Assembly (NCBI RefSeq): GCF_001940785.1
Contig: NZ_MSLS01000014.1
Location: forward strand, 300 to 64,299
Reading direction: 5' to 3'
DNA from: Bacillus sp. MRMR6
GTDB taxonomy: Bacteria > Bacillota > Bacilli > Bacillales > Cytobacillaceae
DNA length: 64,000 nt
The notes beneath the pieces are model-generated. The model did not search any database. It saw nothing but the letters and a program-made list of their open reading frames with translations, and was not told where the DNA came from. Each line of letters starts with the position of its first letter. The first letter of the stretch is position 1. The position numbers and the translations under genes are program-made. Of this stretch, positions 25,859 through 38,286 are shown piece by piece.

Positions 25859-26561
25859 TTCCTTCCCCTAGAGACGCTTCATCAACCATCGTTTTTAAAT
25901 CCTCCATCGTCTGTCCATTGAAAAGCTTCCCGTTTACGAAAATGGAAGGTGTTCCCGATACATTAAGTTTGCCGGCAAGTTCTTCATCTTTCTTCCATGC
26001 TGCTTCAGGCTCGCTCGTTTCGAAATATTTAACTACCTTCACAACGTCTTCTTCACTTGCTATTTCTTTTAATGTCTCTGTTAAAAACTCCTCAGTAAAT
26101 ACATCTACAGTTTCATAACCTGGGTCCTCTGGTTGTTTATCATAAATTAACTCATGGAATTCCCAAAAAGCTTCGTTTCCTAATTCATGATAGACAGCTT
26201 CAGAAAATTTTGCGGTTCGTTTAGAGTCGATATTAATAAATGGGTAATGGAAATAATAAAACTTTGCTTTCCCAGTATCAACAAATTCCTCTAAAATCCA
26301 AGGAACGATGTTATCGGCAAAGTTTTTACAGTTTGGGCATTTATAATCACCGAATTCAATAATCGATACTGGTGCTGACTCTTCTCCAATAAAGGGCTGA
26401 TTTGCATAATCAATTGTATCGTTTTTACCTTCGTCGTCTGATTTAGAATGATTGTTAAAAAATATAAGTGCTACAACGCTGACTGCAATCAAACCGATCA
26501 CCCAAAAGACAAATTTTCCTGCTTTTGCTTCTTTTTTAGTACTTTTTTTATTCTTAGCCAT
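25851..26561 (-). CDS. bdbD: Membrane-anchored thiol-disulfide oxidoreductase BdbD (DsbA-like)
   Basis: A 236-residue protein with an N-terminal Lys-rich tail, one membrane anchor (FVFWVIGLIAVSVVALIFF) and an extracellular thioredoxin fold with a DsbA-type helical insertion. The active site is CPNC in FGDYKCPNCKNF and the cis-Pro is in GTPSIFVNG. It oxidises cysteine pairs in secreted proteins and passes electrons to BdbC. The ATG at 26561 has AAGGGG 7 nt upstream; the ATG at 26567 is too close to it. It might also serve the disulfide proposed for the lasso peptide far downstream, but that is speculation. Confidence 0.93.
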   Translation of the reverse strand: MAKNKKSTKKEAKAGKFVFWVIGLIAVSVVALIFFNNHSKSDDEGKNDTIDYANQPFIGEESAPVSIIEFGDYKCPNCKNFADNIVPWILEEFVDTGKAKFYYFHYPFINIDSKRTAKFSEAVYHELGNEAFWEFHELIYDKQPEDPGYETVDVFTEEFLTETLKEIASEEDVVKVVKYFETSEPEAAWKKDEELAGKLNVSGTPSIFVNGKLFNGQTMEDLKTMVDEASLGEGNE

Positions 26562-26714
26562 AATCATACCCCTTATTATCTATAATAGTATTCCTGCCAT
26601 AATCAATCTATTAAAGTTCGAATTTTGTTAGCTAGGATTGATTTTACTAGAACTTGTCCATTTTGTGAAATTATTAAATCTTACCACTCAATGTGCGGGA
26701 TTTTAGAAAATGAA

Positions 26715-26757
26715 AGAAAAAACGAAAAGCCCTCCATTTATAAGGAGAGCACTTTTC
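26715..26757 (-). terminator. Terminator at the end of the arabinan locus
   Basis: On the minus strand AAAAGTGCTCTCC, 8-nt loop, GGAGGGCTTTTC and then TTTTTTCTTTC, just after the abnB-like stop. Confidence 0.72.
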
Positions 26758-26765
26758 ATTATAAT

Positions 26766-27740
<975 letters not shown>

Positions 27741-27794
27741 CTAACGCTGAGTCTGGTTCTGCCATTCCTAAGATTATTAAAATAATATGATTGA

Positions 27795-27947
27795 TCATTT
27801 ATGATAGACAAATCGTTCTCCAGGCACCAACATATGAAACTTTTGATTAGGATATTGATGAAACAGATAGTCCACGAAATAAGCAGGATTCTCACGATTA
27901 GTTGGAAATAGATCAAAATGGATTGGAATAATCAGGTCGACTTCCAT
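27795..27947 (-). pseudogene. C-terminal fragment of a UlaG-like metal-dependent hydrolase
   Basis: A 50-residue frame starts MEVDLIIPIHFDLFPTN and continues with ENPAYFVDYL and PGERFVYHK. This is the C-terminal end of UlaG-type metallo-beta-lactamase fold proteins, whose full length is about 250-360 residues and whose metal-binding HxHxDH is missing here. There is an in-frame stop just upstream and no good ribosome binding site. I call it a decayed gene fragment between MATE and abnB. Confidence 0.6.
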
Positions 27948-27968
27948 TTTTACTCAAGTCAGGACTTG

Positions 27969-29357
27969 TTACCCAACAGCAGGGATTTCTGCTTTCTCAA
28001 TTAGCACTTTCTTTTCCCAAGCTCTGCTCTTCCATCTATAGTACATGATAATGCCCCTAAACCATTCATCGACGATAAAAGCAATCCATATACCCGCTAA
28101 CCCTAAGCCAAAATAGATTCCCAAGATGTAAGAAATCGGGACAGCTAATCCCCACATGGACAAGATCCCCATTTTCATCGTAAAAACAGCATCACCGGTT
28201 GCGCGCAAAGAGTTGATTACGATTAAATTAAAGGTTCTGCCTGGTTCTAGAATTAAACATAGTAATAGCAGAAAGCTGCCTGTATGAATAATATCTTTAT
28301 CGTCCGTGAAAATACTCATAATATTTTCTCGAAAAATAGAAATTAAGATGGCGATTACAATTGTAATGACCAAACTATACTTCAAGCTTTTTAGTAGTTG
28401 ACGATAGGCTCCGTCGAAATCTCTAGCACCAACCCGGTAACCTATTAAAATCTGTGTCCCCTGCCCAACCGCTAACCCAAACAGCATGATAAACGACATT
28501 ACGTTCCAAGTATAAACACGTGTAGATAAGGCAGCTGCACCCATAATGGCGATAATAGCAGTCATGGCCATTTGACTCGTATTATAGCTAAGTTGTTCCC
28601 CAGCTGTAGGTACACCAATTTTTAATATTTTTCTAATATGGGTAATTTGGAAATCAAAATAATCTTTAAGCTGTATTTTTATAGGAAGCCTCTTATACAT
28701 AAATACAAACGCAATAATTAAGGCCGCTGCCCTACTAACAGCAGTTGAAATGGCCACCCCTTTAACTCCCAATACGGGGAATCCGAACAGTCCGTAAATC
28801 ACGATAGCATTTCCGATTAAATGGATGATGTTCATCATAATAGAGACGAACATGGCTTCTCTTGTAAACCCATTTGCTCTAAGAATTGCCGAAACAGTAA
28901 CCAGCATTGCTTGAAGGAACAATGTTCCGCCTACAATTGAAAGGTATTCGTATCCAATCGCCGCTAACCGGTCTTCAAGGTGAAAGATTTCTAAAAGAGG
29001 GCCTTTAAAAATAATTAATAGCATACTTACCACTAGACCCATCCCTAGATTAATCGTAAGAGAAATGGCTGAGGCTTGTTTAGCCTCCTTCTTCAGTCCA
29101 GCACCTAAGTATTGTGAGACTAATACCGCTGTCCCAGTTGCGGTAAAGTTAAACAAGAGAATAGCAAAAAAAACAAGTTGATTGGCTACTCCTATTGCAG
29201 CAACAACGTCATCAGAAATGTGGGACAGCATAATAATATCCGTGGTTCCCATGAGCATCTGTAAAAAAAGTTCTATAAAAATGGGCCATGTTAATGCACG
29301 GAGAGTGAGATTTCTTTTACTTTGTTCTATTGTATTTACCACGGTTGATCTATCCAC
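27969..29357 (-). CDS. MATE-family efflux transporter
   Basis: A 462-residue membrane protein with 12 predicted helices in two homologous halves, typical of MATE exporters driven by Na+ or H+. Motifs such as GTTDIIMLSHISDDVVAAIGVANQ and GFPVLGVKGVAISTAVSRA are characteristic. Substrate unknown. It lies inside the arabinan locus but is not an obvious part of arabinose use; it might export sugar or toxic phenolics. The start is unclear: GTG at 29357 sits on its own ribosome binding site, and GTG at 29342 is the alternative. Confidence 0.9.
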   Translation of the reverse strand: MDRSTVVNTIEQSKRNLTLRALTWPIFIELFLQMLMGTTDIIMLSHISDDVVAAIGVANQLVFFAILLFNFTATGTAVLVSQYLGAGLKKEAKQASAISLTINLGMGLVVSMLLIIFKGPLLEIFHLEDRLAAIGYEYLSIVGGTLFLQAMLVTVSAILRANGFTREAMFVSIMMNIIHLIGNAIVIYGLFGFPVLGVKGVAISTAVSRAAALIIAFVFMYKRLPIKIQLKDYFDFQITHIRKILKIGVPTAGEQLSYNTSQMAMTAIIAIMGAAALSTRVYTWNVMSFIMLFGLAVGQGTQILIGYRVGARDFDGAYRQLLKSLKYSLVITIVIAILISIFRENIMSIFTDDKDIIHTGSFLLLLCLILEPGRTFNLIVINSLRATGDAVFTMKMGILSMWGLAVPISYILGIYFGLGLAGIWIAFIVDEWFRGIIMYYRWKSRAWEKKVLIEKAEIPAVG

Positions 29358-29425
29358 CTTTTAATAGAAAAGAAACATATCAAAGTGTTGATATGAATCT
29401 TTCACTTTCACCCAAAAACTAATGA

Positions 29426-30391
29426 TTATTCCGGAAATCCGAGGTCAGGTGTTCCGTCTGGATTCCAAGTGAATTCTTTTGCACATGTGTGACGATTCGG
29501 GTCGTATAATGGGTCTCCAACAATCTCTGTATAATTCCTTACGTGGTAGACAATTACATCCTTACTGCCATCTTCTGAAACAGTAAAGCTATTATGTCCT
29601 GGGCCATATTGGCCAGTTCCATAACAGGTTTTGAAAACAGGCTCCATTGTTTTACTCCAGGAATCTGGATTTAATAGGTCGCTATTTTCATCTGCTGTTA
29701 AAAGTCCCATAGCATAGTTCTCATCGGTTGCACTTCCCGAGAAAGAGATAAAAATTCTACCATTTCTTTTTAAGACTGCTGGTCCTTCATTTACCCAGAA
29801 TCCAATGGTTTCCCAATCATATTCTGGTTTGGCCACCATAATCTGAGGACCTTTAATCGTCCATGGATTTTCTAGTGGAGCAATATAAAGATTCGAATTC
29901 CCTCTAATTTCTGGATCTTTTTGAGCCCAAACCAAATACTGCTGTCCGTTATGATTAAATGAAGTAGCATCTAGCGCAAATGAATCCCAATCGGTATTGA
30001 CTTGTCCCTTTTCTTCCCAAGTCCCTTCCAATGGGTTTGCTGATTTATTTTCAATTACAAACATCCGATGTTGGAAAAGCCCATCAACGATTTCCTTTGA
30101 CGGTGCTGCTGCGAAATAGATATACCAGCTGCCATTAATATAATGTAGCTCTGGTGCCCAAATTAGATTGCTCATTGGTCCAGTTTCATGCCTTCTCCAT
30201 GCAACAACAGGCTCCGCTTCCGCTATTCCTATTATTGTTTTTGAACGTCTAACTTCGATTAGGTCATACTCTGGTACTGATGCTGTAAAGTAGTAGTAAC
30301 CATCTGTATGTTTATAGACCCATGGATCTGCTCTTTGTTCAATAATTAAATTCTTTGCCTTTTTGGCTTGGTCAATTGTTACATGTACCAT
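29426..30391 (-). CDS. GH43 exo-alpha-L-arabinofuranosidase-like enzyme (copy 2)
   Basis: A 321-residue GH43 enzyme without a signal peptide. Catalytic residues are probably the Asp in QRADPWVYKHTDGYYYF, the Asp in FALDATSFNHNG and the Glu in WVNEGPAVLKRNG. It resembles the GH43 subgroup that releases arabinose from alpha-1,5-arabino-oligosaccharides. It is a close paralogue of the gene just upstream; whole stretches such as ADPWVYKHTDGYYYFTASV are identical, so this is a recent tandem duplication. Compared with the copy it has a few extra residues near 105-110 (KEIVDGLFQ). Confidence 0.88.
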   Translation of the reverse strand: MVHVTIDQAKKAKNLIIEQRADPWVYKHTDGYYYFTASVPEYDLIEVRRSKTIIGIAEAEPVVAWRRHETGPMSNLIWAPELHYINGSWYIYFAAAPSKEIVDGLFQHRMFVIENKSANPLEGTWEEKGQVNTDWDSFALDATSFNHNGQQYLVWAQKDPEIRGNSNLYIAPLENPWTIKGPQIMVAKPEYDWETIGFWVNEGPAVLKRNGRIFISFSGSATDENYAMGLLTADENSDLLNPDSWSKTMEPVFKTCYGTGQYGPGHNSFTVSEDGSKDVIVYHVRNYTEIVGDPLYDPNRHTCAKEFTWNPDGTPDLGFPE

Positions 30392-30421
30392 ACTAATTAC
30401 CCTCCATAATCATGATGTCAG

Positions 30422-31372
30422 CTATTTTGCATCTGGTACTGGAACACCGAAATTAGGAGTTCCGTCTTCATTCCATGTAAAGACTTGTGCCCGTGTATGG
30501 CGGTTTGGATCCCAAAGAGGATCGCCAACAATGTCGCGGTAATTACGGGCATGATAGATTAAAATGTCCTGACTTCCATCTTCTGAAACAGTAAAGCTAT
30601 TATGTCCTGGACCATATTGGCTGTTTTCTTCATTGGTTTGAAAGACAGGAGATTCTGTTTTTGTCCAAGATTTCGGATCCAACAAATCGCTATTTTCATC
30701 GGCTGCTAGTAAACCCATGCAATAATTATAATCAGTTGCACTGGCAGAGTACGAAATGAATATCTTTCCGTTTCGCTTTAATACGGCAGCTCCTTCATTC
30801 ACTAAAAAACCAATGGTTTCCCAGTCAAATTCAGGTTTGGTGATCATGACTTGAGGTCCTGCAAGTGTCCATGGATTCGCCATTTTAGCAATATAAAGGT
30901 TGGAGTTCCCAACTATTTCTGGGTCTCTCTGAGCCCAAACATAGTATCTTTCACCCTTATGTTCAAAGGTAGTTGCATCAAGTGAAAATGATTCCCAGGC
31001 TGCTTTTACTTGTCCTCTTTCAACCCAATTTCCTTCCAGGGGATTTTCTGATTCATTCTCAATCACATACATCCGATGGTCAAATATAGCATCTTCTCGA
31101 GCAGCCGCATAATAGATATACCATTTTCCATCAATGTAATGGATTTCCGGTGCCCAAATATTAGCGCTCATCGGGCCGCTTTCATGCTTTCTCCAGGCAG
31201 TTACTGGTTCTGCACTTCCTAGTTCTTGAATGGTTTTTGCCCTTCTTACTTCAAGTCGGTCGTATTCCGGAACTGATGCGGTGAAATAGTAATATCCATC
31301 TGTATGTTTATAAACCCAAGGATCTGCACGCTGCTCGACAATCGGATTGTTTAAAGTTTCTACTTTTTGCAT
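30422..31372 (-). CDS. GH43 exo-alpha-L-arabinofuranosidase-like enzyme (copy 1)
   Basis: A 316-residue cytoplasmic GH43 enzyme, paralogue of the next gene downstream (30 nt away). The catalytic set is the same: Asp in RADPWVYKHTDG, Asp in FSLDATTFEHKG, Glu in LVNEGAAVLKRNG. QYGPGHNSFTVSEDGS near the C terminus is the family's conserved histidine loop. It follows araM and abfA on the same strand, consistent with a role in final trimming of arabinan fragments. GGAAGGTG precedes the ATG. Confidence 0.88.
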   Translation of the reverse strand: MQKVETLNNPIVEQRADPWVYKHTDGYYYFTASVPEYDRLEVRRAKTIQELGSAEPVTAWRKHESGPMSANIWAPEIHYIDGKWYIYYAAAREDAIFDHRMYVIENESENPLEGNWVERGQVKAAWESFSLDATTFEHKGERYYVWAQRDPEIVGNSNLYIAKMANPWTLAGPQVMITKPEFDWETIGFLVNEGAAVLKRNGKIFISYSASATDYNYCMGLLAADENSDLLDPKSWTKTESPVFQTNEENSQYGPGHNSFTVSEDGSQDILIYHARNYRDIVGDPLWDPNRHTRAQVFTWNEDGTPNFGVPVPDAK

Positions 31373-31403
31373 AATAGGTCACCTTCCATTTTTATGATTT
31401 CTT

Positions 31404-32612
31404 CTATAATAGCTGGTTCTCATTTATAAACTTTAGTGCTGTGTAACGATTTCGTAGGTGATGTGCTTTTCTTAAACTTGCGTTTACTAATTCTTGATCA
31501 ATGCCAAGCTGACTTGGTAAACTTGCCCCACCTATCATTTCCAATAAAGCTCGCAGTTGAGTTGAGTTCGGTATCTCGTGATAGATGGCGATGATTTCTT
31601 GAAGGTTTTCTTTCATCCTGATTACCAAGTCTTTGTCCTTTACCGAATGTAAGCAATTAGGTTCTGATATGAATGGAAGAAACGTTTCTTTATATACTTC
31701 CGCAAGGAGTGCTGTTGATACACCGACTTTGGCGCCATGCAGAACTGCAGGAAGTTTTCGCTGTAGGAATTCCATTTCCCAATAATGCGATAGATGATGT
31801 TCACCGCCGGATGCCGGATGTGATTGCCCAAAAACAAGCATGGCTAAACCAGATTTGATTAAGGCTTCAATTACTATTTGAATTCCCTCTTCATCACCTT
31901 CAGCAATCTTTTCGGCCTTCTCGAAACAAGAATTCAGGGCATCCTTAGTAATGCTTGCAACAAGTGGACAATAGGGTTCTTCTTTTAGCAGATGGCCAAA
32001 TTTCCAATCTGCAAGTGATGTATATTTTGCCAGCATATCTCCAAATCCTGCTGCGATCATTTCCCTTGGTGAAGCTTTTAATATACCTATATCTGCAAAT
32101 ACAGCGATTGGCGCTGTCATTTGAAAGGTGGTTTTAACTCCTCTGATGATTAAGGGAGCACCCATTGAGGTGAAACCATCGACTGAAGGAGCAGTTGGAA
32201 CAGAAATAAAAGGTACTCCTGTTTTTGCACTGCAAAAACGAGCAATATCATGAATGGTTCCAGCCCCTACCGCAACAATTACGTCCGTACCGTTTGGAAT
32301 CTCCAATAATGCTTGAACCAATGAAATTTCATTTGCTACAACATCATTATTTTCATCAGGCTTGATGAGACTACTAGAGAAATTTATATCAGCCTTCATT
32401 AATTGGCTAGATAATTTCTCCCCTGCTGCTTGAAAGGTATTTTTATCGGCGATTAGTACAGGCTGTTTATATTCCTTTTTTTGTATAAAAGAAACTAGTT
32501 CTTCTAATACATGATGACCGACTAAAATTGTTTCAATTGGGATTTCGTTATGATGATTTCCACAACTGCATCTTTGAGCGAGAGACATAAGTTCAGTTAT
32601 ATATTTTTCCAC
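31404..32612 (-). CDS. araM: sn-glycerol-1-phosphate dehydrogenase AraM
   Basis: A 402-residue Fe/Ni-type dehydrogenase of the AraM/EgsA group that reduces dihydroxyacetone phosphate to sn-glycerol-1-phosphate, used for a bacterial archaeal-like lipid precursor. The cofactor loop is VAVGAGTIHDIARF, and metal and active-site regions are SVPTAPSVDGFTSMGAP, SGGEHHLSHYWE and LHGAKVGVST. The GTG at 32612 was chosen because GGAGGG is 7 nt upstream. It belongs to the ara operon in B. subtilis too, for reasons that are not clear. Confidence 0.92.
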   Translation of the reverse strand: MEKYITELMSLAQRCSCGNHHNEIPIETILVGHHVLEELVSFIQKKEYKQPVLIADKNTFQAAGEKLSSQLMKADINFSSSLIKPDENNDVVANEISLVQALLEIPNGTDVIVAVGAGTIHDIARFCSAKTGVPFISVPTAPSVDGFTSMGAPLIIRGVKTTFQMTAPIAVFADIGILKASPREMIAAGFGDMLAKYTSLADWKFGHLLKEEPYCPLVASITKDALNSCFEKAEKIAEGDEEGIQIVIEALIKSGLAMLVFGQSHPASGGEHHLSHYWEMEFLQRKLPAVLHGAKVGVSTALLAEVYKETFLPFISEPNCLHSVKDKDLVIRMKENLQEIIAIYHEIPNSTQLRALLEMIGGASLPSQLGIDQELVNASLRKAHHLRNRYTALKFINENQLL

Positions 32613-32668
32613 TGTCCATCCCTCCTGCACACCATAAATTAAACGTATAAATGAAAGATAAATAAATG

Positions 32669-32714
32669 ATTCCATACCATTTCGAACATCAGTATGTCAA
32701 AAATGGTATGGAAT
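32669..32714 (-). terminator. Intercistronic hairpin between abfA and araM
   Basis: ATTCCATACCATTT / AAATGGTATGGAAT, a 14-bp stem with an 18-nt loop. There is no clean T run, so mRNA processing or stabilisation is as likely as termination. Confidence 0.6.
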
Positions 32715-32725
32715 ATAAAGTATGA

Positions 32726-34294
<1,569 letters not shown>

Positions 34295-34310
34295 TTAGAA
34301 AAACGTTAGA

Positions 34311-34583
34311 TTAACTGACCTTATCCCATTTCGGTTTGCCCGCAAATGGGCAGCTTTTGTTTTTAAATTTGGCTCGATAGCGGACGATGCATCCGCTATG
34401 GGCACAAGTTGTTCTGTATTGAAGGGAGGGACAGCCTTCACAAATCTTTAATCGAGCTGCATATACTTCATCAGATACAATCACAGATAAATTCTCCTCA
34501 GTTTCCTTAACAAGCTCCTGGATGACTTCCTCTGTTACGATCACGCTGTCAACGCAGCCTTTACATAGATTTCGCTCACTCAC
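34311..34583 (-). CDS. DUF6171-type cysteine-rich small protein
   Basis: A 90-residue protein with eight cysteines: CKGC near the N terminus, and CEGC, TTCAHSGCIV and SCPF in the C-terminal half. The pattern suggests one or two metal sites and fits the DUF6171 family of Firmicutes. Function unknown. It sits between the two GH51 genes with a 19-nt gap to AbfB, so it is co-transcribed with arabinan genes. Confidence 0.75.
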   Translation of the reverse strand: MSERNLCKGCVDSVIVTEEVIQELVKETEENLSVIVSDEVYAARLKICEGCPSLQYRTTCAHSGCIVRYRAKFKNKSCPFAGKPKWDKVS

Positions 34584-34602
34584 TGCCTTCTCCCCTTATC
34601 CT

Positions 34603-36090
34603 TTATTCCACCGCTAAGGTAACTACAGACATTGGCGGAAGTTTGATGGCTAATTTATTGTTTTCGACAGTTACTCCAGTAAACTCAACCGGTTTAACAA
34701 CCTCCGGCTGATCGAATGTATTATGTGCATTCATCGTATCAGCAGTGATAATCGTGCCGGTAACCTTCGTTTCTGCAGCTGTTACACCACGAAGGTCTAA
34801 ATCTAGTACGGCTTCGTTTTGGTGGTCGATATTACACAAGCTGATGTGTACTACACCTTGGGAATTCTTAGATGCCGAAACCGTTACTTGTGGTAATGTT
34901 TGCCCATTGACTTCATAAGTTCCAAATGATGAATCTACTGCCAATAGTTCCGCATCCTGATGTACTTTGTACATATCAAAAACGTGATACGTTGGTGTTA
35001 GAATCATCTTCTCGCCTTCTGTTAGAATCATGGCTTGAAGCACATTGACGGTTTGCGCAATATTCGTCATTTGTACGCGGTCAGCGTGATTGTGGAAAAT
35101 ATTAAAGTGCAATCCTGCAACTAGAGCATCACGGATTGTATTCTGTTGATATAAGAATCCAGGATTAGTTCCCGGTTCTACATCAAACCAAGTTCCCCAC
35201 TCATCAATAATCATGCCAATGCGCTTATCAGGATCATATTTGTCCATGATCGTACTATGTTTCGTAATTAACTCATCCATATGAAGAGCTTTCTTCATTG
35301 TGATAAACCATTCGTCCTCTGGAAAATCAATTGCCGAGCCTTTTCCTAACCAGAAGTCACCTGGGATTGTGTAATAATGAAGGCTTAAACCGTCCATTAA
35401 CCAGTGAGCATTTTTCATTAACACTTCTGTCCAGTTATAGTCATCTACATTTGCGCCACCAGCGATTTTATAAATTTTGTTATCTCCATAGTTTCTTACG
35501 TATGTTTGATAACGGCGATAAAGGTCCGCGTAATATTCTGGGCGCATATTTCCGCCGCATCCCCAGTTTTCGTTCCCTACTCCGAAATATTTCAATTTCC
35601 AAGGCTGACCCGCGCCGTTTTCGCGGCGCCAGTTTGCCATTGGAGATTCGCCTTCAAACGTCATATACTCAACCCATTCAGACATTTCCTGAACAGTACC
35701 ACTGCCAACGTTTCCGCAAATGTAAGGCTCACACTCTAACATTTCACACAGCATCATAAATTCATGTGTCCCAAAGTGGTTATTTTCAACAACGCCGCCC
35801 CAATGTGTGTTTACCATACGTTTACGGCCTTCTCTTGGACCAACGCCATCCTTCCAGTGATATTCATCTGCAAAACAACCGCCTGGCCAGCGAAGAACTG
35901 GAACTTTCAGGTGCTTTAATGCAGCTAATACATCGTTGCGAATCCCGTTTGTATTTGGGATGGAAGAATCTTCTCCCACCCAAATACCTTCATAAATACA
36001 TCTGCCAAGATGCTCAGCAAAATGACCATATATATTTTTATTAATTTTTCCTTTTAAAATATCTGTATTGACTATTACATTATTTGACAT
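34603..36090 (-). CDS. abfB: Alpha-L-arabinofuranosidase AbfB (GH51)
   Basis: A 495-residue GH51 enzyme of the Xsa/AbfB subgroup, related to but clearly distinct from AbfA downstream. The acid/base Glu174 is in [11 protein letters not shown] and the nucleophile Glu297 is in [10 protein letters not shown]. It is cytoplasmic. The ATG at 36090 has GGAGG about 8 nt upstream; the upstream frame to 36150 was dropped. The pair AbfA/AbfB matches B. subtilis, where the two differ in preference for linear and branched arabino-oligosaccharides. Confidence 0.95.
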   Translation of the reverse strand: MSNNVIVNTDILKGKINKNIYGHFAEHLGRCIYEGIWVGEDSSIPNTNGIRNDVLAALKHLKVPVLRWPGGCFADEYHWKDGVGPREGRKRMVNTHWGGVVENNHFGTHEFMMLCEMLECEPYICGNVGSGTVQEMSEWVEYMTFEGESPMANWRRENGAGQPWKLKYFGVGNENWGCGGNMRPEYYADLYRRYQTYVRNYGDNKIYKIAGGANVDDYNWTEVLMKNAHWLMDGLSLHYYTIPGDFWLGKGSAIDFPEDEWFITMKKALHMDELITKHSTIMDKYDPDKRIGMIIDEWGTWFDVEPGTNPGFLYQQNTIRDALVAGLHFNIFHNHADRVQMTNIAQTVNVLQAMILTEGEKMILTPTYHVFDMYKVHQDAELLAVDSSFGTYEVNGQTLPQVTVSASKNSQGVVHISLCNIDHQNEAVLDLDLRGVTAAETKVTGTIITADTMNAHNTFDQPEVVKPVEFTGVTVENNKLAIKLPPMSVVTLAVE

Positions 36091-36167
36091 AGAGTAACCT
36101 CCAGTTGTAGTAGTTTGGGATGAATAATTACTGTTCAACCCCTTTAGCATCTCCGAATAACCAGGAT

Positions 36168-38183
36168 TTAAAGGCGTTCTTTAATTTTCTTGATAATACT
36201 TTCAGCTGTAAAACCATACTCTTTGGCAATTCTGTCACCAGGTGCAGACGCTCCAAATGTGGAAATTCCAATTACAAGTCCATCTCTGCCTACATATTGT
36301 GCCCAGCCCTGAGGTGAACCTAATTCTATTGCAACATTTAGTTTAATTTCAGATGGTAAAATAGCTTCTTGGTAGGCTTTTGGTTGTTTGTCAAACAACT
36401 CCCATGAAGGCATATTCACAACTCTGCTAGTAATCCCTTCTTTGTCTAAGCCCGCTTTTACATTTAAAGCTAGCGTTAATTCTGAGCCAGTAGCAATCAA
36501 TTGAACTGTTGGCACTTCCTGTTCTGAGTTCGCAACAATGTACGCCCCTTTTACAGTTTCTTCATTTACTGTGTCAACATCTAGATTGACGGTCAGATTT
36601 TGTCTTGTTAACACCAATGCCACTGGACCATCTTGATTTTGCATGGCATATTTCCAAGCTGCTGCTGTTTCATTCGCATCTGCTGGACGCAAGACGGTTA
36701 CATTTGGAATTCCCCGCAATGCTGCCAATTGTTCAATTGGTTCGTGTGTCGGTCCATCTTCCCCGACAAAAATACTATCATGTGTGAATACATATACTGC
36801 AGGTAAATTCATAATTGCAGCCAGCCTAATTGCAGGACGAAGGTAGTCTGAGAATACGAAGAAAGTAGATCCAAACGGCTTTACTCCACCGTGCAAGAGC
36901 ATTCCATTTACAATCGTTCCCATAGCAAATTCTCGGACGCCAAAATAAACATTTCTGCCTTGGTAATTACCTGCTGAGAATCTGCCTAATCCGTTTAAGT
37001 GGGTCATCGTCGATGATTCTAAATCTGCAGAACCACCAATTAAGTTCGGGATGGTTTTTGCAAGCGCATTTAAAACCTGTCCTGAAGCAACGCGGGTTGA
37101 AAGTGATGTTCCTTTTTCGTATACAGGCACTTCCCCATCCCAATCTTCAGGCAGTTCACCCTTCATCTCTCTTTCAAGGCGGTCTGCTAATTCTGGGAAG
37201 CTCTGCTTATATTGGTTGAGTAATTCATCCCATTTCTGGTTAGCTTCTATCCCATTATTTTTAACTTCCTGCCAGTATTCTTTAACCTCTTCAGGAATAA
37301 AGAAGTCTTCCTGCGGCCAACCGTAAGCCTCTTTAGTCAGTTTAACTTCCTCAGAACCTAGTGGAGAACCGTGTGTACCACCATGGCCGCCTTTGCCACC
37401 CTTATTTGGACTGCCGTAACCAAGTGTTGTTTTTACTTCTATTAGAGTTGGTTTGGACAAATCCTTCTTTGCTTCAAACAAAGCCTCTTCAATTGCAAGA
37501 AGATTATTTTCTTCATCCACTCGAAGAACCTGCCAGCCATATGCCTCGAAACGTTTAGCTACATCCTCTGAAAAGGACAGGTCCGCTTCGCCGTCAAGTG
37601 TTATATTGTTAGAATCATAGATTGTGATTAATTTACCTAATTCTAAATGTCCTGCAAGAGAAGCTGCTTCAGCAGAAACACCTTCCATTAAATCTCCATC
37701 ACCACAAATCGCATATGTAAAATGATTAATAAGCTCGTAGTTTTCGCGATTATATACGGATGATAAGTGTGCTTCAGCCATTGCCATTCCGACAGCCATT
37801 CCAATACCTTGGCCGAGAGGACCGGTTGTTGCATCTACTCCTGCTGTATGTCCAAATTCGGGATGTCCCGGTGTTTTGCTTCCCCACTGTCTGAACTGTT
37901 TTAAATCCTCAAGTGATAGGTCATATCCACTTAAATGTAATAGGCTGTATAGAAGCATCGATCCATGTCCAGCTGATAAAACAAAACGGTCACGGTTAAA
38001 CCATGTTGGATTTGCTGGATTGTGATTCATTACCTTTGACCATAGTACATGGCCTGCTGGTGCCATGCCCATCGGCATTCCTGGATGTCCTGATTTAGCC
38101 TTTTCAATTGCATCAATTGCAAGAGTTCGAATGGTATTAACTGCAAATTGCTCTACTTGCAATTTATCAACGGTTTTACTCAA
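36168..38183 (-). CDS. tkt: Transketolase
   Basis: A 671-residue thiamine-diphosphate enzyme of the pentose phosphate pathway. The ThDP motif is [21 protein letters not shown]...NNITLDG, with HSLGH-type residues replaced by [15 protein letters not shown] at the start, and the Pyr domain has [14 protein letters not shown]. It starts with TTG, with AAGGAGGAA upstream. Its place between araA and the GH51 genes suggests a copy dedicated to xylulose-5-phosphate made from arabinose; whether the genome has a second tkt cannot be seen here. Confidence 0.95.
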   Translation of the reverse strand: MSKTVDKLQVEQFAVNTIRTLAIDAIEKAKSGHPGMPMGMAPAGHVLWSKVMNHNPANPTWFNRDRFVLSAGHGSMLLYSLLHLSGYDLSLEDLKQFRQWGSKTPGHPEFGHTAGVDATTGPLGQGIGMAVGMAMAEAHLSSVYNRENYELINHFTYAICGDGDLMEGVSAEAASLAGHLELGKLITIYDSNNITLDGEADLSFSEDVAKRFEAYGWQVLRVDEENNLLAIEEALFEAKKDLSKPTLIEVKTTLGYGSPNKGGKGGHGGTHGSPLGSEEVKLTKEAYGWPQEDFFIPEEVKEYWQEVKNNGIEANQKWDELLNQYKQSFPELADRLEREMKGELPEDWDGEVPVYEKGTSLSTRVASGQVLNALAKTIPNLIGGSADLESSTMTHLNGLGRFSAGNYQGRNVYFGVREFAMGTIVNGMLLHGGVKPFGSTFFVFSDYLRPAIRLAAIMNLPAVYVFTHDSIFVGEDGPTHEPIEQLAALRGIPNVTVLRPADANETAAAWKYAMQNQDGPVALVLTRQNLTVNLDVDTVNEETVKGAYIVANSEQEVPTVQLIATGSELTLALNVKAGLDKEGITSRVVNMPSWELFDKQPKAYQEAILPSEIKLNVAIELGSPQGWAQYVGRDGLVIGISTFGASAPGDRIAKEYGFTAESIIKKIKERL

Positions 38184-38241
38184 AATGTGTTCCTCCTTCA
38201 GTTTCTAAAAGTGAGAGTTCTTCTTCTATATTTAAACAATA

Positions 38242-38263
38242 GGGCTATTATTGCTAATAGCCC
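38242..38263. terminator. Hairpin between araA and tkt
   Basis: GGGCTATTA, TTGC, TAATAGCCC. The better T run is on the plus strand, where no gene ends, so on the ara transcript it is more likely a processing or stabilising stem-loop. Confidence 0.5.
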
Positions 38264-38286
38264 TTTGTTTTTAGATACTTTTTTTT

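Noticed and set aside
35331-35759. 142-residue frame on the plus strand inside abfB
   Set aside because: It is a shadow of abfB, whose GH51 catalytic motifs are intact on the other strand.
38242-38263. Full terminator splitting araA from tkt
   Set aside because: The T run is on the wrong strand for the ara transcript; I kept it only as an intercistronic hairpin.
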